Source: Neelides folsomi (lineage: Eukaryota; Arthropoda; Collembola; Neelipleona; Neelidae). Taken from it: a stretch of DNA of 64,000 nt. A program made the position numbers and the translations under genes. Position 1 is the first letter of the stretch. Each line of letters starts with the position of its first letter. The stretch is from the NCBI GenBank assembly GCA_034687125.1, contig JAQGBZ010000021.1, positions 186,001-250,000 on the forward strand, given 5' to 3'. The notes below the pieces were generated by a model. The model did no database searches. It was given only the letters and a program-made list of their open reading frames with translations, and was not told where the DNA came from. Shown in pieces: positions 12,851 through 24,583 of the stretch.

Positions 12851-15800
12851 GCCATTCTTGAAACTGCATCCTTTAAGTTTAGTCAAGTTTACATAATTTA
12901 ATGCCGGAACTTGCACTTTGATAACTTCGAAGGTCCTACAATACAAAATATAATGGGAAAGGGAGAAAGAAATTATGCTTCTGTTTTAGCTCTCTCATCC
13001 CAAGTTCATGCTAATTGGGAAAGTTGAACCTTTAATGAGGAGTATTGAGTGCGTTAATTGTTGCTTAAATATTTCAAGCTCGCGTCTTCGTCCTTTCATT
13101 GGGTTGTTATAGAAGTCACCGCTGGTGTTTGTGTTGGTGGGAATAAATTTCCGTCCCCTCTCGCTCTTTCATTAGGGAAAGAGCCGGAGGAATATTCATA
13201 AAAAAAGTTGAGGAGTGCGAGTGCATCCACTTCAATATAAAAGAATGAAATATTAAGGAGATTAGCCCCACCCTAATGCAAATATGACTGAGGATTGGTA
13301 AGGACTAATAACTTTGTGCATCTAATACATTACGACGTCCCAGGGTTCTAATGCATCCGCACCATGGTCCATTATTCCCTTTTAAATCTCTGGGAGTGGG
13401 AGATGAGGAGTTGAATTGAAACGTCTTTTTTGTTAATATCAAACCTGTCAAATCCCATATAATAAAAGGAACAAAAGGGAAAGGGCGCCCAATGGTTGGG
13501 AGATGAAAAGAGAAAACCCAAAACTCTCTGTAGTGATTATTTTTACTCCGCTTTGCAGGGGCGGAAAGTCAACGATGGATTTTGGATTAAAAACAACCTT
13601 CGAGCCTTTAACACTCCCGACTTATCATTTCACATACACTTAACCCCTATGTTATTCACCATAAATAAATATACCGTTTTATTTAAAACGCCTGCTCACG
13701 TAAACGGTATACTCATGTATAAGTACTAATACATTCGTAGTCCAATTTTATAAAGCTCTATATCTTTAGTTCAGAGTTATATCCATTTGAGCACTTATGA
13801 TCATTTTATCGAACTTTGGACACGTGGGACTTGAGCGGTGTTGATATATGGAGTAAAAACTCTGATTTTCAATTTGAAGTGAAAGGTGTGATATATTGTA
13901 TATTAATACAGATATACAGGTATATGGTAGATATATGATCTTTATTCAGTGAGTACACGGGAGTGATGAAATTATCCTTTAGGTGGATTGACTCTCGCTT
14001 TCCCAATTGAAAGGAGCAACGGGATCCACTTTATAAATGTTGCGGTCGTAATGGATTCTGGGATGTAGGGAGATGCGGACATATGAGTCCCAGGTTATTT
14101 GGACGGAAGAGACGAAACTGGGCCATGCGGTGTGCCCATTCACTCCACACATTTCACTCCGGATCCCACTTTCTATGCTAATTAGCCTCCACATCTCCCT
14201 TACCCATAAACTCCTCTGTCTCGAGGTCCATTAAATTCCCTGCAACCTCCGAACCCACCAGTGGAAAAATTTACGAGAAAACTTCACCCGACTCCCAGAG
14301 TTGAAGATGTCAGTCCTTGAAATGCTCCAAGATCTTACATAAATTAAATGGTCCCAATAAAAAAAACTTCCCGGCATTACGATAAAATACACATAAAATA
14401 AATATAAATAAATTTGTCTGGATCAAGTCTGGGATATTTAAATTTCCCCCGACGTGGAAATGTTCACTGTGAGTGTCTTCGTATGGTTTCCCTTAATTTC
14501 AAACGGTCTTTGATATTGTAATTACAAGGGGGATTGAATGCGGCGAGGGTTTGTTCAAATTCCTGACTCGTCGTAGGGGAAGTTGGAAATGTTGTTCTTT
14601 CCCTTTCTTTCATAATTCCTCCTTTCCCTTTCATCTCATCTTCCTCTTTTCACTTCCGGCGAATAGACGGATCTCCCACACAAAGCAAAACACAATGATA
14701 AAATAGTAAACCAAGTTCGGACCCTTTGTGAAAAACGGAGGGCGAAGACCCGCGGTACTTTCCAAGAGAAACGACGTGAAAAGTATAAAAGTCGTATTTA
14801 CACAGAGAAAAGTTCTCCCTCATGGAAAATGACTTGAATTCATAAGAAGGCAAATTCCACCCCCATTCGATTCCTTATGCGTAAATATTTGGCAAAGAAT
14901 CCTTGCATTGGATAAATATATCACTATTTGTATACATATAAACTCATATATTATCTAGTAGTATGTTACATATATTCTCATAACCTTGTAACTTTGCACT
15001 GATAGGCCTACTTATAGTGTAATAAATAAGGAAAGTCGTTGATTGTTATTATTGTGAATAAATCCAGAAGTGATGAATGAGGGGTCGATGAGGGGAGAAG
15101 ATGAATTGATTCTCGAAGATAATGGCAAAGATACGCTCTGGCTGAGGGACCCGAAATTGGCTTTACAGATGAGGAGATTGAATTTAAATTTGAGTATGAA
15201 AGAGAAGATAAATCTTATTGTTAAATTAGAAAGGGACCGTGTGGAAGGGGAGATTGTGAGATTCCGCCCACAAAAGCCGATTTCTTTTAAGGGAGAATCG
15301 GGAGAGTCTTAAGGAGACTTTCGTTGCTTCTTCATTGAGATAGGGTCCGGAGATGGGGGAGACACGTCGACGGAGGAGACAGGTGGAAACACATTCGGAA
15401 TCCACAATTATTCTCTTAACAACACACACACCTTCTTATTCTCCTCTCCCTCTTCTTGTCCAAAGTCGGGAAAGTTTGGGAACTTTTTTCACATTTTCCC
15501 TACGGAAAATCTCTCTTGTTTAATCCACCGTCTCATCCCTTCAGACTCAAGGAGCTAAAGGACTAAAGGTTTCAGTTCCGTACAAATAACAAAGTTCGAA
15601 TTTCCCTCTCTCGAACCGTCGTATTTTCCGTTGCATTTTATTTCAACTAAATCCGGGTAAAATTCGGGTAATGTAGAGATAAAGAAAAAGGGAGAGAAAT
15701 GTATAAGTAAAGCTGAGATTGAGGTTACTCGATGAATGTCCGTGTCCAAAGTGTAGAAAATGATGAGGATAAATCATTCCTTTCCTGCATTCCGAGAGAA

Positions 15801-16265
15801 GAAGAACGAGGCTTTGCTATCTCCATTATAGATTTTTCATCTTTACCCTTCCTGGCAGTTTAAACCCGCCGTTTCAACTCCTTCCATCCATCTTCCTGCA
15901 ACGAGGCTGAACGTACAATGACCAGAAGGTTATTAGTTTGTAAATAATTCTTCCTTTTAAATAGAAAATTGAAGGATAATGAAGTGATTGGGAAAAGGGA
16001 ATAAAAGAAGATTTAAGTCCAATTCGTTCAAAAAGAGACTTATTGGACGAGGCCCAAACAACTTTCTCTCATTGTCAGTAGGAGAAGAAATGCGACTCTG
16101 TGGACCTGAAAAATTTTATAAAAACATTTCCTTATATTTTCAATTAAAACAAATATTTCATGCCTTTTTACTGTTTAAGTATAGTGAAGCTGCAGTATAT
16201 ATTTAAACTACCTATTCATTAGTACAGCAATTCATAAACTTATTCTAAAATCGTGTATTTATACT

Positions 16266-16360
16266 GGGAAATAATAATGATATAATATTAATGCTAATAA
16301 TAAACTTATAAGGGAAAATAATAATGAGATAATATTAATGTTAATAATGAACTTATAATT
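16266..16360. repeat. Imperfect tandem duplication, period about 46 bp
   Basis: The unit from 16266 to 16311 (GGGAAATAATAATGATATAA...) is followed at once by a second copy at 16312-16360. The copies differ by a few substitutions and one extra A. This is a two-copy AT-rich tandem repeat with no coding potential. Confidence 0.75.
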
Positions 16361-19300
16361 GAAAATATTTATCAATAATACTAATTTTAATTTAATTAAT
16401 TAAATAATTACTATTATATACACATATCTAAAAAGTGAAACAAATGTTAGGTTAGTGTACACATGGGCCAAGGCCTGCTATACTAAATAAAAAATGAATA
16501 AATCAATTATCATCATCATATTCTAAAATCGTGGCTTATTTTTATCTTAATTCGTATTCATATCTTGATTGTGTGATTAAATTCATCTATAAGATTGAAG
16601 CATTTTATCGTTTTATCGTGAAGCATTCAATAAAAAATCTCTTAAATCTAAAGTTTAATCTTAATTTTGAATAACTTCAATTCTTCAAATTGACCAAAAA
16701 TAATGACGATTTAAGTTTTGAATCTGAGAAGGGAAAAAGGTTTTAACGCATGAAATAGGCAATTTGGTTGGAGATGAAGCATAAAATAAAAGAACAATTC
16801 CTTCTTTTTCTGCTTCTTGGAATATCCATGTAATAATGAACCGCCGTAACGATGAAGTTGAAGTGAAAATAAAGATGAAAGTGAAAGAACAAAGATTCCT
16901 TCAAATTCTCCCATTCAGTTTCCCTGTATAAAAGAACCGTCGTGTGTCTCCCAATCTCCCGACACTCAATGGGCTCCGATCCACCCTCCGGTATTTATGA
17001 GACCAATTTTACTGGCAAAGGAAGGAGCAGCGTAAATTTCCTCAAAGGATCTTCCATTTCGAATGAAACCCCTTTTTGATCACATTTGTCAAATTTTTAC
17101 TGTGAGATAAATCCCCCCATATCCTTACAGCCCCTGAACATCTTCAATTGTATACGCGGGGTGATTGTATCGAATGGCCTTTTTTCAGTTTTTTCCTCCG
17201 CATCGCCCACAAGTGATAATTTATTCACTGGGTCGTAAATCCCTGTAGAAGGAAATAAATCAAATTTCCCTGGACCTGAATTTCTCACGTTTGCTAATGC
17301 ACTTTTTATGTACAACCACGTATGGAGCATGTTTGATTAATATTTCCTCTCTCCATTTGCATATTGTTTACCTTTTGGAAGTTTTTGCGGAAAGTTTTGC
17401 CAAGTTTGGTTCTTGAGTTCAATTTGGTCCACACGTGGAGGGCTGTGGTTTGATTTGAATAATATCCATAGATTAGCTAAATGGGAAGCTTGTGAGACTT
17501 TCCGCATATTTGTATGAATTAGCATTCTAAAACAATTAGCATGAAGAATTTTTCTCCATGAAATTAAGATTGAATTTAATGTCTGGATTCATTAGGGCCA
17601 TTTTTCTGTGGCTCTTGCAAACACGGACCGGGCGGAGGAATGAAGAGTCATAAACTATGCAAAAACGTGGTTGGGAAAGTCTTGCCAAAAAATCTCTCAG
17701 AGTTTGTGTAGGAAATGTGTGTGAAGTGGAGAGGGTGGAAAAGTTTGGGAAAAGGTCTTAATTTATCAAGGATTGTAATTGTTCCTTGTTCTTTGGTGAG
17801 TTAAGGGAGGAGACCAAACTTTGGCCGTCTAATCCCCCCATCCTATGGAGATTCGAAGAACATCATTCTTGGAGAAGCTCAAGATCCTAACTCAGTTTAA
17901 CTCAGGGGTTTCTCATTTAAATCCTCACCGCCTTTGTTACTCACCGAGTTATCACCGCGGCCCTTTCTCTTTAAGGACTCAAAGGGAGCTTTGAAACAAG
18001 GATTTTACCAAACCCGGTAACCCACTTGATAAAACACAGATTAGACCTATCTCGCAATTTAAGACCACATTAAACAATTTAAATCTTCAAAATCATCCAA
18101 ACATCAAAATAACTCTATACAAAATAAATATTAATTTAGTTGTGGAAATCCTTTAAGCATTTGGATGGTTTTTTTAGTTTTAAGAATTTTATGCTGCAGT
18201 GTGCAGAATAATCCTCTTGATAATAAAACTTGACCTAATGTGAATCTTGACTCGATGGTTTTTGTCTTTCTGTAGATGTGAAAGTCTGAAGACTAAAAGG
18301 ATGATTTTGGGATTGTTCTTTTGGGCGGATCTCCCTCCCGGCTGCCTTTTCCCTCTTTCTTTTAAATGAGAACCTCCCTTTGCTTGTTCACCTCTCCCTT
18401 CGTCCTTCCCCTCCTACCCGTAAAAATGAAATTCCGGTGGAGATCCCCGCAACGATGACATTAACTCTAATGCTACTCCAAGACAATGATGTTCCGACAT
18501 TAATTTACCCTCAAACCCTTTTACTTTTATTTCTCCAACCATCCCCCTCTGTTTTTCCCTCAGTCACCCATTGAATTAAAAATAAGTTTTTTAATCCCTA
18601 AAACTGCAAGCTGCATTTAAATTTTTTCCAATTTCATAAAATGGTAATTTTCTAATTTTAAGAATGATACTTTTTCACCGAAATCATGATTTTTTTGCAA
18701 ATTTAATAAGACACTTTATTGCACATTTTCTCCTAAAGTTTTCCAACCAAGTTGTTTTGAATAAAATAAGAGTAAATCTGAGGATTTGTCACTTGGCTGT
18801 CGTTTGTAGTGAGTTGGGTTGAGAGGAGTTTGGTATTGGAATGAGTTTGAGAGGTTGAGAAATGCCAGAGATCAATTCGTGTTCTTGGTTCATTCTCCAT
18901 TTACTTTCCAAAGTCTCGTTGTCCGGATGGTTCTGTAGTGGGAATCTTGGAAGAGTCTTCCTCTCCTATGTCGAGATTACGTTAGTGTTTCGTATCGATT
19001 GGAGTCCTGGCGGAGAACTCGCCGTTCCTTTTTTGCTCCACTGCCAAAATCGGAGGGTGAGTGGTAGGAAAGTTATCAGATTAAAATGTGTCTTCAGCTC
19101 TCCGTTCAAGATGGATTCTCCTCCATTCAAATTGGAGACGACTCGGAACAAAAACTGAGCCAAGATGGTCCCTTTCTCATCCCAACCTCCTAATCCATTA
19201 GACACCTCTTTTATGCTTTAGCCATCGTTCGACCATTAATTCACTATTATATTTATTTAATTATATAACAATACCAAACCTGTACTATAACATATATCTA

Positions 19301-22300
19301 CTCATGAGTAAATTAAATGTACAATTTCACTATTATATAGGAATGTACCAACTTCGTATTTTTTGCTTATTACTTTTTAAAATCATTAAAAAGGGTTAAA
19401 ATTAAAGCTCATTACCGGATAAATCCATTTAGTATTATAAATATAATTGTATATGGCACTATATGGATTTGTCCGTTTGATTTACTACAATATTTCTTGC
19501 AATTTAACGGAACGTATTTTTAAATGCGAAAGACTAAAATAAAACAAAGTTTTGTATTTCAACATAAAAAGATGAGATAAAGGAAATAAGAGTTGACTCA
19601 ATCTGCGGTTTCCCGGAAGGTTTGAGAGTCAACACAAGAAAAGAAATCTTGTTCATCTCTGACAGAAAAATAAACCCCATTTGAATGCAGTTCAAAATAG
19701 GAGTTCAAAGGGTGAGGAGTCGAGGAGCTCCAGAGCTGGAGAATGGGAAATGCATGAAAGTCTCAAATGTCGAGGACAATCCGTGAAGATGATGGGGGAA
19801 GATTTGGAGATTTGAATAAGCACAAACGTCTTTTATTTACATACTTTTCCTTACAATCCTCGCATTTCACCTCTCATTGCAATTCTCCTTCCATTTCTGC
19901 TATTTTTCTTAACCTTGTCTTCAACGACATATTCACATATTCACATAGAATAACTGTTATATTAAATATTATGCACAAACTACAGACTACATTGTATGTT
20001 CAGGAATTGTTCACAATTGTGCAATAAACCCAGGGTTGTGAATTTGTGAATTTTTATTCTAATTTCTTTACTGATTTCCTTAAACATTTTTTAAATTCCT
20101 TGCAGCATGGCGAACATGATGTTTTAAGAGGGAGAAATTTGAATTCGTTTGTTTTGCTTCGTTTCGCCTTTCTTTTGGTGAAAAGGAATAATTTCCTTTT
20201 CATCTTTTCCCCCTCACTTGTCGACCCTCGTGGAATTTGAGTCTCAATCATCTTCATCATCATCAAGTCACATAAAATAAAACGATGTTTCCTCCCCTTC
20301 CTTTTCCTCAAGAGCCTTTTTTATGATGGGAGTAATCGTATAATCAAAGTCCAATAGCCGAAACCATCACGTCACATTTCAACCACACAACATTTACAGT
20401 ATTACTTACAACCCAACTACTTATTATTACAACATGTAATGGAGGTGAAATAAAATATATTTACTTTCATAATAAACGCTTAAAGCAATTGCTTCAACAT
20501 TTATACTAACTTTACCAAGTAGAGCAAATTGAACAACTTGAGCGAGTTGAGCTTGATGAAATTATCTAGAAGCTGCGTAATGCTCACTCACGCGTAAAAT
20601 AAATATTTTCCTTCGTCAAATTGTGAAAAATTTCTTCTTGAAATGACGGCGGGCTCAAAGAGCGGAAATGGGTATTTAAGAACAATTCCGGCCTTTTATT
20701 CACTTGAGGGCATGGGGAAGTGCGGGGGAGGAAGAACGAGAGAGATCTGAGCTCTGTCACTCTAATTACAACCATCCTGAAGATGGTAATTAAGTAAATG
20801 AATAGGGGAATTGAAAGGCCGGCGATATGGGCGGAAACCTGGAAGAGTAAATGAAGATTCATAATTCTCAAAGCTCGGGGCGAAGGGCTCAACTGGGAGG
20901 AGATGAAGGGAAATTAACAACGTTTACGATTAAAGATGAGCCGTCCAAAATGGCAAGTTTCCTTTTCTTATTAAGGTCGAATCTGAATTTTAATGAGATT
21001 CTTAACTTTTAATTATAACTCCCATTGATTATAAATTATGAGTCGGAGTGAGATTTTACAAAACTGTAAAAACCTTTATTTATGTATGACCTATGACCTT
21101 TGTAGTATTATATAATTTTTACATCAGAGGTTGCGGTTGTCATTAAGGGTCAAGAAACCTGTGTTTCATTTCAAGTCATTTCCTTTGTAAGACGTCGGCC
21201 GTTTAGGGATTTTTATGGTAAGGGCGAAAGGACCATGGGATGATCCCAATTGACAATGTATGGCCCTTGAAGAAGGAGACGTCTCTACACGTTCCATCCC
21301 TCATTCTTTTATTGGTCATTTTGCCAATCATTAAGCAGCGATTACAATCCCTGATTACGCCACGCTCCATTATTCCCTCTGCTCCTGCCAGAACAAACCG
21401 ACCAACTTTTCCGCAAACCAATGAATCCCAACGTCTCCCGAGACCCTCAGTCAGCCCACATTTCCCATTGATGGAATCACACAACTCCCATCTTCGACCC
21501 ACAATGTCTTAAATCTAATTCTTATCGTTTTTTATTACAAAGCCCTAGTTTTACAAATTGAAACTTGGAACTTGGACAAATAAATGACCACTATCTTCAT
21601 TTTATTACACAATATGAATTATAAACAAAATCAAGAAGAGTATTAATCCAAAATAATTTAATATATGTACATAAATAGTAAATTAACAGACATTGAAAAC
21701 GGAAGCTATAAAATGTTTATAAAATAATTCAAAATAAAATGTATAAAACTAAAAATATATGGCATATTGATTTATATTGATTTTAAGCAGAGTTTCCCAT
21801 CAAACTTTAATTTTAAGGAGTTACAAAGAAATTAGGTGGAAAGAGAGTGGGTTAATGGAGAAGGTAATGGATTTGCTCTTTGGGTTGTGAGGGAGGAAAT
21901 GGAGGAGTCAAAGTGAAGAAAGTGTTGAGTTGAACGTCGTAACTGCTTCCGCTGTCGTCAAAGAGGGAAGACTTGGGAGGCTGAGAGCGAATTTCCTCCT
22001 TTTTCCCTTATCAAACAAATGGATGAGGGAAAGTCATAAAGAAAATCAACAGTGTCCGTCTGTCGTTGGTCAGAAAGCTTTTAAAACTTTTCTTTCTATC
22101 GGAGATTGACATGAGGGTGACAATGAAAGTCAACAACTTTGGAAATCTTTTCAACGTTATTTATTATATGTCTTGTTTTATTCCATTAGTCGGTCTATTT
22201 TATTATTCTTATAATAATAAGTATCTTATACGAATATTATAATACAAATTATTAATGATCATGTGATCCAAGGAGAATTTATTGAATACGACTCAACTAA

Positions 22301-23039
22301 TATTATTAGCTACATTATTTATTAAAATAATTATAAATATTTTAATCATTTGGTTTTATATTGTTATAGGATGAATAATGAAAGGTTTTGTGTTGCATCG
22401 GGTATTTATTGATTTGTTGAGATTCATGTTTGGCTAACGATGAACAAATGGTGAAATGATTAAGAGAAGCATCGAACGGAGAGTCCGCCTCGGAACGTGA
22501 GATGATTTTCATTTTTCCAAACCAAGTCCCTCCACACTTTCAACCCTCAACTTTACAATTTAAGGAGACGAAGAAGGGTTTAAAGACAAAGGGGTTCCTA
22601 CGGATCTTATACGTGACCTGAATCTCGGCAACCTTCAATCTCAACATCCTTCACAAATGGTCTTCTTTCGATTTTTGATCTCAAGTATTTCGATATGGGA
22701 AGAATGCCCTCATATTTCAAAAACACCTTTTGTTCTTTTATTAGGTCTATTTGTCTCACATTCAGATAAAGTTTAAAGGTTACATTCTTCCATTCATTTT
22801 AAAAGTAAAATTTTAATGCATTGTATTGGGAATATATCAGTAGAACGATTCTTAGTGTGTTAGTCTTATCATTGGTTTAGGATGAACCTGTAAATACTCG
22901 ACTAAATATTAACATTAACATAGTTATAACTTATAATAAGTAATGTTCAACTGATTGGAAACTCCTAAAAACAACACACTTGTTTGTTTGTTGTTTTTGC
23001 TCTTTATCAACCCATCAATCATCAATACGATTGTAGAAA

Positions 23040-23060
23040 TTCTGATTAAATTAATCAGAA
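23040..23060. repeat. Perfect 21-bp palindrome
   Basis: TTCTGATTAA at 23040-23049 and its exact reverse complement at 23051-23060 are separated by a single A. It lies about 95 bp before the larger inverted-repeat element and 282 bp before the lectin start codon. It could be a dimeric transcription-factor site or the relic of a mobile-element end. Confidence 0.7.
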
Positions 23061-23152
23061 GATTAAATGTTTAGTTTGGATAAAAAATCGACTTTTTCAT
23101 TGAATTGTTCACTCATGCATTATTATTTGAGTTTTTAATAAATCACAATTGC

Positions 23153-23301
23153 TATACCCAATTCAGCGAGAAGAAAATGGTGAGATTAAAATTTCCGCTA
23201 AAATATTTACATTGTAGCATAGGAAATTTGCATTGGTAGCATAGAAAATATTTTGGCGGAAATTTTAATCTCACCATTTTCTTCTCGCTGAATTGGGTAT
23301 A
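23153..23301. mobile_element. MITE-like inverted-repeat element with TA flanks
   Basis: Two arms, 23153-23208 and 23246-23301, are reverse complements over 56 positions with a single mismatch (T opposite G at 23199/23255, which would be a G-U wobble in RNA). The loop is 37 nt and contains two near-identical copies of ATTG(G)TAGCATAG. If the outermost TA on each side is a target duplication, the element is 23155-23299 and its ends begin TACCCAATTCAGCG. A TA duplication with a long perfect inverted repeat fits a non-autonomous Tc1/mariner-type MITE, though no transposase is present to confirm it. The near-perfect arms suggest either a recent insertion or selection on a hairpin transcript. Confidence 0.75.
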
Positions 23302-23304
23302 AAT
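23298..23304 (+). promoter_or_regulatory. TATA-like box at the edge of the inverted-repeat element
   Basis: TATAAAT at 23298-23304 spans the end of the element's right arm (TA), the flanking TA and the next three genomic bases. It lies 39 bp upstream of the lectin ATG, which would allow a start site near 23328 and a very short leader. A second TATAAA at 23330-23335 is too close to the ATG to serve. The assignment rests on spacing only. Confidence 0.35.
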
Positions 23305-23342
23305 GATGCCTTTTAACTTTTAATTATTTATAAAGTTATAAA

Positions 23343-24505
23343 ATGAAATTAATTGGGTTTTTAGTAATATTTTCTTGCATGGGATCCGTCTTCATGCAAG
23401 ATTGGTATGTTGGGACAGTTGACAATAATAAGCATTTTTGGACGAATCCTTATGCCGTGAGTTCAAGAGTGAAAAATTAATTAATTTAGCTTTTAAAATA
23501 TAATTTTATTAAATTACAGGAGGATTGGCTTGGGGCACATGACTGGTGCGTTGGAAGAAATATGAAACTCGCCCGCATTGAATCACTCGCAGAAAACACA
23601 CTTGTCGCTGACTATATGGCAAATAATGAGAATTTCACATTTGGTATTTGGCAATTTCATTAAATCTCATTAATTATAATATTAGCTTTTATTGTTCATT
23701 TATTGATTTCTCAGAGAATTTTTGGCTTGGAGGGTCAGACTATGTGAATGAAGGCTCTTGGTATTGGCACAATGAGTTTGAGAGAATGAGCTTTTCCAAT
23801 TGGTACACTGGCGGAAGCGACCCTGTGGATTATACCAAGAATTGCATGACGCTTCATTCTTCTGGAATCTGGTTCGATCATCAATGCGGACTTCAACATG
23901 TGCAAAATTACTTTTATCCACTTTGCGAATCCCTTACAGAGCCAAGAAATGCCAAACCCATTCAACTCATTCAACCCGCAAAGACAATAAAGAACATTTC
24001 AAACACAAAGTTCTCAACAAGGAACTTAGAATTGATTGGACATGCAAATGGAAAATATATTTATATTGATCCAATATACACATTTGTAAGGCAGCAGATC
24101 GTCACTAACTACTGTTTTAATTTAAATAGTGAATTAGTTATTATTTATTTAAAATTTTAAATGGTTTAGAGATGGACAACGAGCATTTGGGATTTTTGCC
24201 ATGAACGAGGTTTAAACACAATTTCTATTGAGAGCGAAGAAGAAATTGATTTAATCCGATCCTATTTGGAAGAGCGAGACATTTTCAGATTTTTTGCAAC
24301 TTCCGCTACTCCATTTTACGACGATGAATTCTACTGGATGCAAAGTGGGAATAAAATCGAAAGTACGAATTATCTCGATGCGACTCATCCAATTTCTGGT
24401 GGAAGATACAAAAGTTTGTGTATTGACTGGAGAGCTCGGGTTCCTGTTTCACAATGCTCTTTGTTTGGTTTATTTTCTTCAACAATTTGCGAAATCAATG
24501 TTTAA
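23343..24505 (+). CDS. Secreted protein with two C-type lectin domains
   Basis: Four exons (23343-23456, 23520-23643, 23715-24085, 24170-24505) join in frame to 314 residues, with GT-AG introns of 63, 71 and 84 bp. Residues 1-18 form a hydrophobic signal peptide (MKLIGFLVIFSCMGSVFM). The first domain, about 20-152, has C48, the core FWLGG at 82-86, C123, the IWFDHQC motif ending at C137, and C150, as expected for the two conserved disulfides. The second domain, about 185-314, is more diverged, with C213, the SIESEEE stretch at 222-228, C287, C299 and C310. The first domain has SDPVD where sugar-binding lectins usually carry EPN or QPD, and the second has no such motif, so calcium-dependent sugar binding is doubtful. 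Arthropod lectins of this type are secreted and often act in immunity or development; the role here is unknown. The start is the first ATG before the signal peptide. Confidence 0.87.
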
Positions 24506-24567
24506 ATATCTATTTTAAAACATAGATTAAATGAAATTATACAAAATTACTCATATAAATATTTAAA

Positions 24568-24583
24568 AATAAAATTGAATAAA
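24568..24583 (+). terminator. Polyadenylation signals of the lectin gene
   Basis: Two AATAAA hexamers, at 24568-24573 and 24578-24583, lie 63 and 73 bp after the lectin stop codon. They would give a 3' UTR of about 90 nt. Confidence 0.6.

Larger units (their letters stand above)
7771..23039. other. Gene desert, no exon recognised
   Basis: About 15 kb without a supportable exon. Small open frames on both strands, such as those near 14.1 kb and 15.2 kb, show no family motif and no splice partners. Minor structure inside it is listed separately: a degenerate GGTTCGTT repeat near 8.9 kb, a hairpin with TAATTA sites near 12.7 kb and a tandem duplication near 16.3 kb. Confidence 0.6.

Noticed and set aside
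13979-14194. 71-codon minus-strand open frame
   Set aside because: Mixed composition but no family motif, no splice partners and no polyadenylation context; consistent with a chance frame in a GC-richer patch.
15070-15312. 80-codon plus-strand open frame rich in charged residues
   Set aside because: No recognised domain and no neighbouring exons; an overlapping antisense frame of similar length shows that this patch is simply stop-poor.
23328-23336. TTTATAAAG just before the lectin ATG as its TATA box
   Set aside because: It starts only 15 bp from the start codon, too close for a start site 25-30 bp downstream to include the ATG.
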